A stretch of 64,000 nucleotides of DNA from positions 62,001-126,000 of the forward strand of contig CAVTSX010000009.1 in assembly GCA_963737425.1 (NCBI GenBank), read 5' to 3'. Of the stretch, positions 55,444 through 64,000 are shown one piece after another. A model generated the notes under the pieces. That model worked only from the letters and a program-made list of their open reading frames with translations. It was not told the DNA's origin and did not search any database. Source of the stretch: DASXRA01 sp963737425. Its GTDB lineage: Bacteria > Actinomycetota > Actinomycetes > Mycobacteriales > Jatrophihabitantaceae. Every line of letters starts with the position of its first letter. Within the stretch, counting starts at the first letter, position 1. The position numbers and the translations under genes were made by a program.

Positions 55444-56678
55444 GGCAGGCCCTCGTCGACATGTCGCCGCTACGTTCCTCTCCGGCCTTTCGCCGGCTGT
55501 GGCTCGGGCGGGCGTTCTCCGGAATCGGCAGCCAGATGACCTTGATTGCCTTGATGTTCCAGGTCTGGCAGTTGACCGGAAGCACGGTGTGGACAGGCGC
55601 CGTCGGGCTTGCGCAGGCGATGCCACTCGTCCTGCTCGGCTTGTTCGCCGGGTCGATCGTCGACCGCACCGACCGGCGGCGCATCTACCTGATCACCACG
55701 ATCGGCCAGGCCGCGTGCTCGGTGTTGCTTGCCGTTCAGGCGCTGTCCGGGCACCTGCCGGTACCGGCGATACTCGCGCTCGTCGCGGCGCAGGCGGGCT
55801 TCGGTGCCTGCGGTGGTCCGGCCGCCCGCACATTCATCCCGCGGCTGTTGCCCGCAGATCAGCTCGCGGCGGGCCTCGCGCTCGACCGGATCACGTTCCA
55901 GGCATCGGTGTTGATCGGCCCGGCGCTGGGTGGGGTCACCATTGGCTGGCTGGGCGTCGGCGGTTGCTATGTCGTCGACGCGGTCACGTTCGGATTGGGC
56001 TTCTACGGTGCGTTCGGGCTACCTGCGATGCGCCCCGAAGGTGGGACGGCCCGGCCCGGCCTGCCCGGCGTGGTGGACGGTCTCGGCTTTCTCGCGCGCA
56101 ATCCCCCGGTGCGCGGTGCGCTGCTCACCGACCTGGCCACCACCGTGCTGTCGTTTCCGATCAGCCTCTTCCCGCTGATCAACGCCGAACGCTTCGATGG
56201 CAATCCGCGAACCTTGGGCCTGTTCCTGACCGCGATCGCCACCGGTGGCGTGCTCGCGTCCACCTTCTCCGGAGCATTCACCCGCCTACCTCGTCCGGGC
56301 CTGGTGATGCTGGTGGGCTCGGGCTGTTGGGGTGGCTCGCTGGTGCTGTTCGGCGTGGTGCCGAACCGGTGGTCAGCGCTGTTCTTCCTGATGCTCGCGG
56401 GCGTTGCCGACACGGTGGCCGTGGTGTCGCGAAGCACGATCGTCCAGCTGCAGACCCACGACGCGATGCGTGGCCGGGTCGCCGCGGCCGAGCAGATCGT
56501 CGGTCAAGCCGGCCCGGAGGTCGGCAACATGCGCGCCGGCCTCATCGCCGAAGCCACCTCAGGCACGCTGGCGTTGGTGAGCGGCGGCCTGCTGTGCATC
56601 GTCGCGGTGGCCCTCATCGCCGCCGTCACGCCCGCCCTGCGCGCCACCACCGTCCGGACGCCGCAGCCGGCTACTTGA
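55434..56678 (+). CDS. MFS transporter (EntS-like exporter family)
   Basis: A 414-aa membrane protein with about twelve hydrophobic segments. The loop motif GSIVDRTDRRRIYLI after helix 2 is the MFS signature; the start SPAFRRLWLGRAFSGIGSQM is typical of the MFS_3/enterobactin exporter-like group. With MarR in front it is most likely a drug or metabolite exporter. Its last eight bases overlap the end of the convergent oxidoreductase gene. Confidence 0.9.
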   Translation: MAVRQALVDMSPLRSSPAFRRLWLGRAFSGIGSQMTLIALMFQVWQLTGSTVWTGAVGLAQAMPLVLLGLFAGSIVDRTDRRRIYLITTIGQAACSVLLAVQALSGHLPVPAILALVAAQAGFGACGGPAARTFIPRLLPADQLAAGLALDRITFQASVLIGPALGGVTIGWLGVGGCYVVDAVTFGLGFYGAFGLPAMRPEGGTARPGLPGVVDGLGFLARNPPVRGALLTDLATTVLSFPISLFPLINAERFDGNPRTLGLFLTAIATGGVLASTFSGAFTRLPRPGLVMLVGSGCWGGSLVLFGVVPNRWSALFFLMLAGVADTVAVVSRSTIVQLQTHDAMRGRVAAAEQIVGQAGPEVGNMRAGLIAEATSGTLALVSGGLLCIVAVALIAAVTPALRATTVRTPQPAT

Positions 56679-57516
56679 TGCCGGCGGCGCTCGTCAGCCG
56701 GCCGGCGAGCTCGCGCGCCACCTCGATCGCGCCGGGTTGATCGCCTTCGTTCAGGACGCCGAGCACGACGTGATCCGCGCCGGCGGCGACCTGCTCGGCC
56801 AGCCGCGCAGTGATCGTGTCGGCACCGCCCCAGACGACCAGCTCATCGACCAACCGGTCGCTCAGGTTCGAGATGTCTGCGTCGGCGAAGCCCATCCGGG
56901 CGAAGTTGGCACGGTACCCGCCCACACCGGACAGGAACCCCAGGTGCCCACGTGCCGTCTTGCGAGCTCGCGCGGCGTCAGTGTCGAGCACGAGCATCTG
57001 ATCGACGATCAACGTGGCGTCCTCGCCCAGGATGCGACGCGCGTCCGCCGTGTAAGCGGGCGTCACCAGCAGCGTTATCGCTCCGGCGAATCGGTCGCGG
57101 GCGATCTCCAGCTTGCGCGGGCCGAGCGCGGCAAGGATGCGCCGCTCGGCCGGCACCGGCGGCACGCCCTCGTCGAGCTTGTCGAGGTAATCGTGCAAGG
57201 GCTGAAGTGAGCGCGGCTTCTGCGAACCGCCCAGACCGACGACAAGACGGTCCGGCGCGGACGCCTGGAGTTCGGCATACAGCGCAGTAACCGCGCTCGG
57301 TGCGTACACGTCGGTCGGAATGATCCCCGGCGCGACGCGGATCGTCCGCGTGGCTCGAATGACCTGCGAGATCCGGTCCAGGCTGTCGATCTGCCCGCCG
57401 GGCAGCCAGATCGCCGAATATCCCAGCTCCTCAATCTCGGCTGCTTCGGCGAGATACGTGTCGTCGGGCGTGACGTTCAGCGATATGCCGATTGGTCCAA
57501 GGTCGAGCTTGGTCAT
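56671..57516 (-). CDS. LLM-class F420-dependent oxidoreductase (probable)
   Basis: A 281-aa luciferase-like TIM barrel protein: LGPIGISLNVT, EELGYSAIWLPGG, TRTIRVAPGIIPTD and ERLVVGLGG-like RLVVGLGGSQK. This length and pattern fit the actinobacterial F420-using subfamily. ATG at 57516 has AGGGGA just upstream; the frame extends to 57549 without a site. Substrate unknown. Confidence 0.85.
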   Translation of the reverse strand: MTKLDLGPIGISLNVTPDDTYLAEAAEIEELGYSAIWLPGGQIDSLDRISQVIRATRTIRVAPGIIPTDVYAPSAVTALYAELQASAPDRLVVGLGGSQKPRSLQPLHDYLDKLDEGVPPVPAERRILAALGPRKLEIARDRFAGAITLLVTPAYTADARRILGEDATLIVDQMLVLDTDAARARKTARGHLGFLSGVGGYRANFARMGFADADISNLSDRLVDELVVWGGADTITARLAEQVAAGADHVVLGVLNEGDQPGAIEVARELAGRLTSAAGIK

Positions 57517-57602
57517 GTGTCCCCTGCCGGTTGAAGCCTGCAGATACATGGGCCACGGTAGAACTTCAACCGAGCTTCAGGTCAACCCCGAACCCCTCGA
57601 TG

Positions 57603-60344
57603 TCAGCGGGTGTCGCTCCCGCCCGTACCGTCGGCACGCATTACCGCCGAGCGTCCGGCCTCAAGCCTCGCGACCGGTACGCGGAACGGTGAGCACGAGA
57701 CGTAGTCCAGCCCGACCGCGTCGAAGAAGTGGATCGAGTCGGGGTCGCCGCCGTGCTCGCCACACACACCGACCTGCAACAGCGGATTCGCATGCCTGCC
57801 CTCCTCGACCGCAATGCGGACGAGCCGCCCGACGCCTGCGCGGTCGAGTGTCTCGAACGGCGAGGTGTCGAACACCCGAGCCTTGAAGTAGGCCGGGAAG
57901 AACGCCCCCTCGACGTCGTCGCGGCTGAGCCCCCACGTCGTCTGGGTCAGGTCGTTGGTGCCGAAGGAGAAGAAGTCGGCGACCGCCGCGATCTCACCGG
58001 CGGTCAGCGCCGCGCGGGGCAACTCGATCATCGTGCCGATCGCTATGCGCAGATCATCACCGGACTCGCGGGCCACCTGGGCGATCACTTCGGCCAGCTC
58101 GAGACGCGTGATCTCGAGTTCTCGCACGGTGGCAACGAGCGGGACCATCACCTCGGGACGCACGACGTGTCCGCGACGGCGGGCCTCGACCGCGGCCTCG
58201 GCCACTGCGCGTGTCTGCAGGGCGAACAGCCCGGGGACGACGAAGCCGAGGCGCACGCCGCGAAGACCCAGCATCGGGTTCACCTCGTGCAGGCGCTCCA
58301 GCGCCGCGAGCAGTTTCACGTCGCGCTCGTCGGGCTGCCCGGAGGCTTGCGCTGACGCGATCCGGGCGGCCACTTCGGCCGGAGCGGAAAGGAACTCGTG
58401 CAAGGGCGGGTCGATCAGCCGGATAGTGACGGGCAGGCCGTCCATCTCCTCGAACAGTCCGATGAAATCGGCTCGTTGCAAGGGAAGGAGCGCCGCCAGT
58501 GCCTCAGCCCGTTCCTCGTCCGTGTCGGCCAGGACGAGGCGCTCGACACAGATCCGGCGCTCGCCGAGGAACATGTGCTCCGTGCGGCACAAGCCGATGC
58601 CCTGCGCGCCGAATCGGCGCGCACGCCCGGCATCCTCGGGCGTATCGGCGTTTGCGAGCACGCTGAGCCTGCGCCGCTCGTCAGCATGCTGCAGCAGGCG
58701 GTGCACCGCGCGAATCAGTTCGCTGGTGTCGGGCCCGTCCGGATCGAGCCGGCCGTTGAAGTAGTCGACAATCGGCGGCTGATGCAGGGGAATCCGGCCG
58801 ACGTACACCGCACCTGACGTACCGTCGATCGAGATCTGCTCACCCTCCTCGACGACGCTGCCGCCTCCGATCAGGCGCCGTCCGTCCTCGTCGATGACCA
58901 GCTGCTCGGCGCCGCACACGCACGGCTTGCCCATTCCGCGCGCGACAACGGCGGCGTGTGCCGTCTTGCCGCCGCGCGTCGTGAGAATGCCTACGGCAGC
59001 GACGATCCCGGCCAGATCGTCCGGTGTCGTCTCGTGCCGGATCAGGACGACCTGCTCGCCCGCCTCGGCCCTGCGCACTGCGGTGGCGGAGTCGAACACC
59101 GCCACTCCGACGGCCGCACCGGGCGAGGCGTTGATCCCCGTCGTCATCCGGACGTTGTCCGAGCCAGCGTGGAACTGCGGGAACATCAGCTGGGTGAGGT
59201 CCTGGCCCGAGACCCTGCGCAGCGCCTCGTCAAGGTCGATGACGCCCTCGTCCACGAGTTGGCAGGCAATCCGGAACGCCGCCGCCGGCGTCCGCTTACC
59301 GACGCGCGTCTGCAGCATCCAGAGCTTGCGGTTCTCGATGGTGAACTCGATGTCGCAGAGGTCACGGTAGTGCTTCTCGAGTATGTCGGCGTTGTGCAGC
59401 AGTTGCCGGTACGCCTCGGGGTCCAGCGTCTCGAGTTCGGAGATCGGAAACGCATTGCGCGTGCCCGAAACGACATCCTCGCCCTGGGCGTCTGGAAGGT
59501 AGTCGCCGTAGAGGCCGCGGTGTCCCGACCCTGGATCGCGGGTGAACGCAACACCCGTACCCGAGTCCGCGCCCTTGTTGCCGAACACCATCGCCATGAC
59601 GTTGACCGCGGTGCCGAGATCGTCGGAGATGTTTTCCTGCCGCCGGTAAAGCGCCGCGCGGTCGGTGTGCCACGAGTCGAAGACCGCGCGGATCGCCATG
59701 GCCAGTTGCTCCCGCGGTACCTGCGGGAAGTCTCGGCCGGTCTCCTCGCGAATGACCTGCTTGAAGGCGGCGACCAGGGCCCGCAGTTCGGCCGCGGGCA
59801 ACTCGGAGTCGGTGAAGCCGGTGCGGGCCTTCGCCGCGGAGAGCAGGCTCGCGAAGCGATCGTTGTCGATGTCCAGTACGGTGCGCCCGAACATCTGGAT
59901 CAGGCGGCGGTAGGAGTCGAGCGCGAAGTGCTCGTCGCCGACCTGCGCGGCCAATCCCTCGACCGACTCGTCGTTCAGGCCGATGTCGAGCACCGTCTCC
60001 ATCATTCCGGGCATCGAGAACCGCGCGCCCGAGCGCACGGAGACGAGCAGCGGATCATCGGCCTGCCCGAGCCGGCGCCCGGCAGTTCGCTCAAGAGCCG
60101 CAAGATGTTCGTCGATCTCGCTGGCGAGTTCGACCGGCTCGATGCCGCCGCGCAGGTAGTGCCGGCACGCTTCCGTGGTGATGGTGAATCCCGGGGGCAC
60201 GGGCAGGCCGAGACGTCCCATCTCGGCCAGTCCCGCACCTTTTCCGCCGAGTAGATCGGCGAGTTCACGGCCACCTTCGACGAAGTCGTACACGTATTTG
60301 ACCGCGGGCTTGTCGATGTGCTGGGCAGGCAAAGGAGTCGTCAT
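57603..60344 (-). CDS. ppdK: Pyruvate, phosphate dikinase
   Basis: A 913-aa enzyme that interconverts pyruvate and phosphoenolpyruvate with ATP and phosphate. The ATP-grasp part carries GGKGAGLAEM and VRSGARFSMPGMMETVLDIGLN. The phosphohistidine is His463 (GGKTAHAAVVARGMGK), and the C-terminal PEP barrel ends with the catalytic Cys in VGVCGEHGGDPDSI. ATG at 60344 follows GAAGGTG. It is divergent from an Acg-type nitroreductase gene with a DosR-like box between. In Streptomyces and related actinomycetes a ppdK gene lies in the hypoxia/dormancy cluster, which suits a role in PEP or pyrophosphate-linked energy saving at low oxygen. Confidence 0.95.
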   Translation of the reverse strand: MTTPLPAQHIDKPAVKYVYDFVEGGRELADLLGGKGAGLAEMGRLGLPVPPGFTITTEACRHYLRGGIEPVELASEIDEHLAALERTAGRRLGQADDPLLVSVRSGARFSMPGMMETVLDIGLNDESVEGLAAQVGDEHFALDSYRRLIQMFGRTVLDIDNDRFASLLSAAKARTGFTDSELPAAELRALVAAFKQVIREETGRDFPQVPREQLAMAIRAVFDSWHTDRAALYRRQENISDDLGTAVNVMAMVFGNKGADSGTGVAFTRDPGSGHRGLYGDYLPDAQGEDVVSGTRNAFPISELETLDPEAYRQLLHNADILEKHYRDLCDIEFTIENRKLWMLQTRVGKRTPAAAFRIACQLVDEGVIDLDEALRRVSGQDLTQLMFPQFHAGSDNVRMTTGINASPGAAVGVAVFDSATAVRRAEAGEQVVLIRHETTPDDLAGIVAAVGILTTRGGKTAHAAVVARGMGKPCVCGAEQLVIDEDGRRLIGGGSVVEEGEQISIDGTSGAVYVGRIPLHQPPIVDYFNGRLDPDGPDTSELIRAVHRLLQHADERRRLSVLANADTPEDAGRARRFGAQGIGLCRTEHMFLGERRICVERLVLADTDEERAEALAALLPLQRADFIGLFEEMDGLPVTIRLIDPPLHEFLSAPAEVAARIASAQASGQPDERDVKLLAALERLHEVNPMLGLRGVRLGFVVPGLFALQTRAVAEAAVEARRRGHVVRPEVMVPLVATVRELEITRLELAEVIAQVARESGDDLRIAIGTMIELPRAALTAGEIAAVADFFSFGTNDLTQTTWGLSRDDVEGAFFPAYFKARVFDTSPFETLDRAGVGRLVRIAVEEGRHANPLLQVGVCGEHGGDPDSIHFFDAVGLDYVSCSPFRVPVARLEAGRSAVMRADGTGGSDTR

Positions 60345-60386
60345 GCAATCACCTTCGCCCTAGAACGGGGTCCTGAACGTGGGGCG

Positions 60387-60400
60387 GAAGTCAGGACTTC
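60387..60400. promoter_or_regulatory. Inverted repeat upstream of ppdK
   Basis: GAAGTC-AG-GACTTC, six perfect pairs, 43 bases before the ppdK start. A possible second regulator site. Confidence 0.4.
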
Positions 60401-60470
60401 AACAGGCCGAAGGTCACGAGTTTGCTCGCTTCCACCGACCGGGGCGCGTACGCCGAGGACCTTGGCGCGG

Positions 60471-60498
60471 CCGGTAAGGGACGTCTGTCCCTTACCGG
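60471..60498. promoter_or_regulatory. DosR/DevR-like box between ppdK and the Acg-type gene
   Basis: CCGGTAAGGGAC (60471-60482), GTCT, GTCCCTTACCGG (60487-60498): twelve perfect pairs. The inner GGGACNNNNGTCCC is the core of the mycobacterial DosR motif. It lies 72 bases before the nitroreductase ATG and 127 bases before the ppdK ATG. Confidence 0.7.
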
Positions 60499-60569
60499 AC
60501 GGCCCGCGCAGGACGCACGGTTAGGGGCGCGGCATTTTGGCCTCGCGCCTCCGTGAAGTCAGGTGAGAC

Positions 60570-61565
60570 ATGACCTCCGTGTCGGACGTCAAGATGGTTG
60601 ATGCCCTGCGGCTGGCGGCAAAGCGCGCAACCCGCGCACCGTCGGTGTACAACACGCAGCCGTGGCGCATCGTCGTGCGGCCAGACGGCATCGAGCTGTG
60701 GGCGGATCGAAAGCGCGCCCTGCCCGTCCTGGACCCGATGGGGAGGCAGCTGATGATCAGCTGCGGCTGTGCGCTGTTCAATGCCCGCGTCACTCTCGCC
60801 GCTTCCTGCTACGACGCGACCGTGCAGCGTTTTCCGGATGCCGCGCAGCCCGACCTCGTCGCCCGGCTCGCCGTCTCGGAGCAGCCGACCACATGGGTAC
60901 CCATCGCTGAACTCGACACCTCGATCGAACGCCGGCGCACGAATCGGCGACGCTTCGCCGACGAGCCCATCCCGCCCGCTCTCGTCCACAAACTCACTCT
61001 CGCTGCGGCGGCCGAAGGCGCTGTGCTGCTCCCGATCTCCGGCACGGAGCAGCGCGCCGTGACGGCTCGCCTCAGCGTGCAGGCAGATTCACTAGAGAAG
61101 GCCGATCCCGCTTACCAGACCGAGTTGTACGCGTGGACGACTGACGACCCTCGCCGGGTCGACGGCGTCTGGTGCGCGACCGCTCCCTACGTCGGCGTCG
61201 GCGCGAATTCCCGTGATTCGCTGCCCATGCGCGAGTTCGACACCCGCGCGATGGGTTGGCTGCCGTCCGACGCGAGTTCGGGAGTCAACGAGTCGCTGCT
61301 GCTGCTCGGCACCGCTGACGACGGGCCGGCCGCTTGGCTGCGCGCGGGCGAGGCGCTCGAACGCGTCTGGCTCGAACTCACCCGGCTCGCCTACGCCGCC
61401 AGTCCGTTGACGCAGGTCATCGAGATCGGCGAGACGAACAACCGGCTGCGGTCCGACCTGCAACTCGCCATGCATCCGGCCGTACTGCTTCGCGCCGGTC
61501 GCGCCCCCGAGGTCCCCCGGAGCAGGCGGCGCAACCTTTCGGACGTGATCAGCCAGGTGTTGTGA
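60570..61565 (+). CDS. Acg-family nitroreductase-like protein
   Basis: A 331-aa protein of the Acg (Rv2032-like) branch of nitroreductases: RLAAKRATRAPSVYNTQPWRIVV at the start, RRTNRRRFADEPIP in the middle and a second FMN-fold half with HPAVLLRAG at the end. Acg homologues bind FMN but often have a lid that blocks the substrate, and are classic members of the DosR dormancy regulon. ATG has AGGTGA six bases upstream. The DosR-like box in front supports induction at low oxygen. Confidence 0.88.
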   Translation: MTSVSDVKMVDALRLAAKRATRAPSVYNTQPWRIVVRPDGIELWADRKRALPVLDPMGRQLMISCGCALFNARVTLAASCYDATVQRFPDAAQPDLVARLAVSEQPTTWVPIAELDTSIERRRTNRRRFADEPIPPALVHKLTLAAAAEGAVLLPISGTEQRAVTARLSVQADSLEKADPAYQTELYAWTTDDPRRVDGVWCATAPYVGVGANSRDSLPMREFDTRAMGWLPSDASSGVNESLLLLGTADDGPAAWLRAGEALERVWLELTRLAYAASPLTQVIEIGETNNRLRSDLQLAMHPAVLLRAGRAPEVPRSRRRNLSDVISQVL

Positions 61566-61641
61566 CCGCACCTCGCTGCGCTTCGGCGTCCGCCCGGCCT
61601 GATCACGCACGAGCCGGAGTTCCGCGCTTAGTTGGTTGATC

Positions 61642-61670
61642 TTGACAGGCTTCAGCACGACGTGTAACAA
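61642..61670 (+). promoter_or_regulatory. Putative promoter of the TrmB-family gene
   Basis: TTGACA (61642-61647), 17-base spacer, TAACAA (61665-61670). An ACGAC/GTCGT inverted repeat overlaps the -10, a possible autoregulatory site. Confidence 0.4.
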
Positions 61671-61695
61671 GTCGTCTAAGTCTGGAGGATGAACA

Positions 61696-62532
61696 TTGGA
61701 GCTGGCCGTCCTGAAAGACCTGGGCTTCTCCGATGTTGAGGCAAAGGTCTATCTCGCCCTTATACAGCAAGGAAGTCTTAGCGCGCCCGCGCTTGCCGAA
61801 CTGACCGGCGCACCGCGCAGCTCGATCTATCTCGTACTTCGAGGGTTGAAGGACAAGGGACTGATCGAGGGCGGCGCCGGCTACGGCAGCCGGTTCAGCG
61901 CGATCGCGCCGGGCAAGGCCTTGAACACGCTGTTCCAGCAGGAACGCGAACTGATCGACCGGCGCGAAGTCCTAGCCGGGCAGGTACTTCCCGAACTCGA
62001 GGCGGCCTTCCGCGAGGGTATCGACGAGTCCGACGAGCAGATGATCGAAGTGCTGCGCAGCGGGCCGTCCATCAGCGAGCGCTACGACCGACTACAGCTC
62101 GAAGCCGAGCAGAGCATCGACGTCCTGGTGAAGGCTCCGGCCGTGCTGACGCGGCGGGGCAATCCGGCCGAGATTCAGTCGCTGAAACGGCGCGTCCGCA
62201 ACCGCGGCCTCTACGAGGAGCAGGCGCTCACTGCTCCCGAGATCGAGCCGCACCTGTCGACGTGGGTGGCCGCCGGTGAGCAGATCCGCACCTACCGCGG
62301 CGAACTGCCGGTCAAGATGGCGCTCATCGATCGGCGCGCTGCCCTGCTGGCCCTGCCGACGCCGGGCAGCGGCAGCAACTACACGGCGATCATCGTCCGC
62401 CACGCCTCGGTCGGTGCGGCGCTCGGCATGTTGTTCGACCACCTCTGGGAACAGTCCCAGCCCTACCGGCCCGAAAGCCGTACGCGCTCGACGCAACGCC
62501 ACGGCGCACCGCGCCGACCACGAAAGAACTGA
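61696..62532 (+). CDS. TrmB-family transcriptional regulator
   Basis: A 278-aa protein. The N-terminal winged helix (LGFSDVEAKVYLALIQQGSLSAPALAELTGAPRSSIYLVLRGLKDKGLIE) is typical of TrmB, followed by a short coiled segment and an effector domain. TTG at 61696 is the start, with GGAGG seven bases upstream. TrmB proteins often sense sugars. The target is not evident; the secreted repeat protein gene lies 35 bases downstream on the same strand. Confidence 0.86.
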   Translation: MELAVLKDLGFSDVEAKVYLALIQQGSLSAPALAELTGAPRSSIYLVLRGLKDKGLIEGGAGYGSRFSAIAPGKALNTLFQQERELIDRREVLAGQVLPELEAAFREGIDESDEQMIEVLRSGPSISERYDRLQLEAEQSIDVLVKAPAVLTRRGNPAEIQSLKRRVRNRGLYEEQALTAPEIEPHLSTWVAAGEQIRTYRGELPVKMALIDRRAALLALPTPGSGSNYTAIIVRHASVGAALGMLFDHLWEQSQPYRPESRTRSTQRHGAPRRPRKN

Positions 62533-62567
62533 CCCGCGCAGCTTGCGCATCAAGGAGGAACGAGTAC

Positions 62568-64000
62568 ATGTACGGGACGAGGCGCCGACGGGCGAGGGTG
62601 CCGGCACGAGCCGTGCGACGTGGCAGGGCCGTCAGCCTGCTGTCGGTGGTGGCGTTGCTCATCGGCGCAGTGACATTTGCCGGCGAAGCTCCCGCTGCCG
62701 CGGCGCCGAGTCCCGACACCGCCGGACCATCGGCACAGTCGTTCGTCTGCGACGGTCAGTGGCATCCGGTGCCGAGCGTCGACCCGCAGCACGACTACGG
62801 CGACTACGACTCGATCGTGTCGGTCAGTTCGTTGTCGGCCAGCGACGCCTGGGGCATCGGGTACGCGCGCGACTTCAGCCAGCCCGGCGGCTACCAGACA
62901 CTCGCCGAGCACTGGGACGGAACGTCGTGGTCCGCGGTCGCCATGCCGAACTCGACGAAGGCGAATTGGAACCAACTGGCCGCGGTGACGGCAGTCGCTA
63001 CCGACGACGTGTGGGCTGTCGGCAGTGAGGGCAGCGGTCCTTACGCATCGTTGATCGAGCACTGGGACGGCAGTTCGTGGACGATCCAGAGTGACGGCGT
63101 CCCGGACAGCTACCTGACCAGCGTGTCGGCCCACGGCCCGAACGACGTCTGGGTCGCCGGATCGACGAACTACATCGGCAGCGGACTGCTGATGCACTGG
63201 GACGGAGCGCAGTGGACTCGCACGCTGATTCCGGGGGCCCTCCTGTTCCGGGCAATCGACGAGCGCGCACCGAACGACATCTGGGCCGTTGGGCAGGAAT
63301 CCGTCAACGGCTACGGCGACGTGAGCCTCGCGTACCACTACAACGGCCGTACCTGGCGCCGATACGACACGCCCAACCCGCTCGGTAAGTACGACATCGA
63401 TCAGAACTGGCTTACGTCGGTCGATGCGATAAGCACGCGTGACGTGTGGGCCACCGGCGTCGCCCGGGATTCCGACTGGGGTATCGCTGATCGCCCGTTC
63501 ACGGCGCACTGGAACGGACGCCGGTGGGCTTTCGTGGCCACACCCGATCCGGGTGGCAGCACGCAGAGCACCGACCTGTGGGGCGCGGTCGCGTTCGGGC
63601 CGTCGGACATCTGGGCACTGGGCCGGGTCGGGCGTGATCCACGCTGGACGACGTTCGGCACGCACTGGGACGGCTCGTCGTGGACCGAGACTTCGCCCTC
63701 GACGAGCGGTGAGTTCCTCGGAGTCGGCAGCGACGGCGCGGGTGGCCTGTGGGGAGTCGGCGATCACGATTCCACGACGTACAACGGGGTCAGCACACTC
63801 GTCGAGCACCTGTGCCCGGCCGACGGCACGAACGCGCAGTCCGGCACTCGCTCGGCAGCCCCTGCTGCGCAGTCGTCGCCGGCTGCACACCCCAACCGCC
63901 GTCTGTGCGCGGCGCCGGCGAAGACCGGCTACGCGGGATGCTTCGCCGTGATGCGTACCGACAAGAACGGCCCGGCCGGCGTCCAGCCCAACGCCGCGCC
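62568..64000 (+). CDS. Secreted propeller-like repeat protein, cut by the window end
   Basis: At least 477 residues are visible and no stop is reached. ATG at 62568 has AAGGAGGAA upstream. A signal peptide (VSLLSVVALLIGAVTFAGEAPAAAA) is followed by about seven repeats of ~55 residues with the pattern SVSA...DVWAVG...HWDGSSW, as in secreted beta-propellers of actinomycetes. After the repeats comes RLCAAPAKTGYAGCFAVMRTD, which looks like the start of actinobacterial S53/S8 secreted peptidases, so a peptidase domain may follow beyond the window. That last point is inference. Confidence 0.82.
   Translation, partial: MYGTRRRRARVPARAVRRGRAVSLLSVVALLIGAVTFAGEAPAAAAPSPDTAGPSAQSFVCDGQWHPVPSVDPQHDYGDYDSIVSVSSLSASDAWGIGYARDFSQPGGYQTLAEHWDGTSWSAVAMPNSTKANWNQLAAVTAVATDDVWAVGSEGSGPYASLIEHWDGSSWTIQSDGVPDSYLTSVSAHGPNDVWVAGSTNYIGSGLLMHWDGAQWTRTLIPGALLFRAIDERAPNDIWAVGQESVNGYGDVSLAYHYNGRTWRRYDTPNPLGKYDIDQNWLTSVDAISTRDVWATGVARDSDWGIADRPFTAHWNGRRWAFVATPDPGGSTQSTDLWGAVAFGPSDIWALGRVGRDPRWTTFGTHWDGSSWTETSPSTSGEFLGVGSDGAGGLWGVGDHDSTTYNGVSTLVEHLCPADGTNAQSGTRSAAPAAQSSPAAHPNRRLCAAPAKTGYAGCFAVMRTDKNGPAGVQPNAA

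Noticed and set aside
62536..62548. GCGCA-GCT-TGCGC hairpin before the last gene
   Set aside because: Only five pairs in very GC-rich DNA; expected by chance and too weak to call a terminator.

Overview
The window reads as chromosomal DNA from a high-GC actinomycete (Actinomycetota). The signs are consistently GC-rich third codon positions, frequent GTG/TTG starts, stop/start overlaps of the TGATG and ATGA type, large LuxR-type (LAL) regulators, Tat-exported glycosidases, an F420-type LLM oxidoreductase, a mycothiol-associated (MDMPI) fold and a DosR-like box. I cannot fix the genus. I see no rRNA, tRNA, CRISPR array, prophage or intact insertion sequence.

Layout. (1) 1-8.9 kb, minus strand: the start of a cut-off gene, an 880-aa lipoprotein resembling the non-catalytic parts of actinobacterial S8 peptidases, and two tandem LAL regulators that share three almost identical DNA blocks. 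(2) 9.2-18.4 kb, minus strand: a tightly packed operon of sugar-binding lipoprotein, two MalF/MalG-type permeases, SDR dehydrogenase, MsmX/UgpC-type ATPase, galactonate-dehydratase-like enolase and a Tat-exported six-hairpin glycosidase with a LamG domain. (3) 18.6-22.1 kb, plus strand and divergent: DapA-type aldolase, SMP-30 lactonase and IlvD/Edd sugar-acid dehydratase, all overlapping. (4) 22.1-43.2 kb: secreted glycosidases (a frameshifted GH3, three GH2 paralogues, a GH51-like arabinofuranosidase and a GH92 mannosidase), interrupted by an operon of aldehyde dehydrogenase, D-2-hydroxyacid dehydrogenase and Ldh-type dehydrogenase. (5) 43.3-52.5 kb: unrelated small units: a membrane protein, a Smr protein, an FAD monooxygenase, an ECF sigma factor with a fused anti-sigma/MDMPI-like protein, a GNAT, a haloalkane dehalogenase-like protein, an alpha/beta hydrolase, a methyltransferase and a PNPOx-like protein. 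(6) 52.8-56.7 kb: a TetM/OtrA-type ribosomal protection GTPase divergent from a MarR-MFS pair, with a clear MarR-like operator. (7) 56.7-64 kb: an LLM oxidoreductase, pyruvate phosphate dikinase divergent from an Acg-type nitroreductase across a perfect DosR-like palindrome, a TrmB regulator, and a secreted repeat protein cut by the window end.

How the parts fit. Regions 2-4 together look like a utilisation locus for an arabinose/galactose-containing plant polysaccharide. Secreted GH2, GH51, GH3 and GH92 enzymes would release sugars, the ABC system would import them, the SDR and lactonase would oxidise them to aldonic acids, two unrelated dehydratases would make 2-keto-3-deoxy acids, the DapA-type aldolase would cleave these to pyruvate plus an aldehyde, and the aldehyde and hydroxyacid dehydrogenases would finish the job. 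No sugar kinase is present, so the route is non-phosphorylative. Five copies of an operator-like motif (TGGTAAGACCTCTG and variants, core GGTNNNACC) sit in front of these transcription units and tie them into one probable GntR/FadR-type regulon whose regulator is not in the window.
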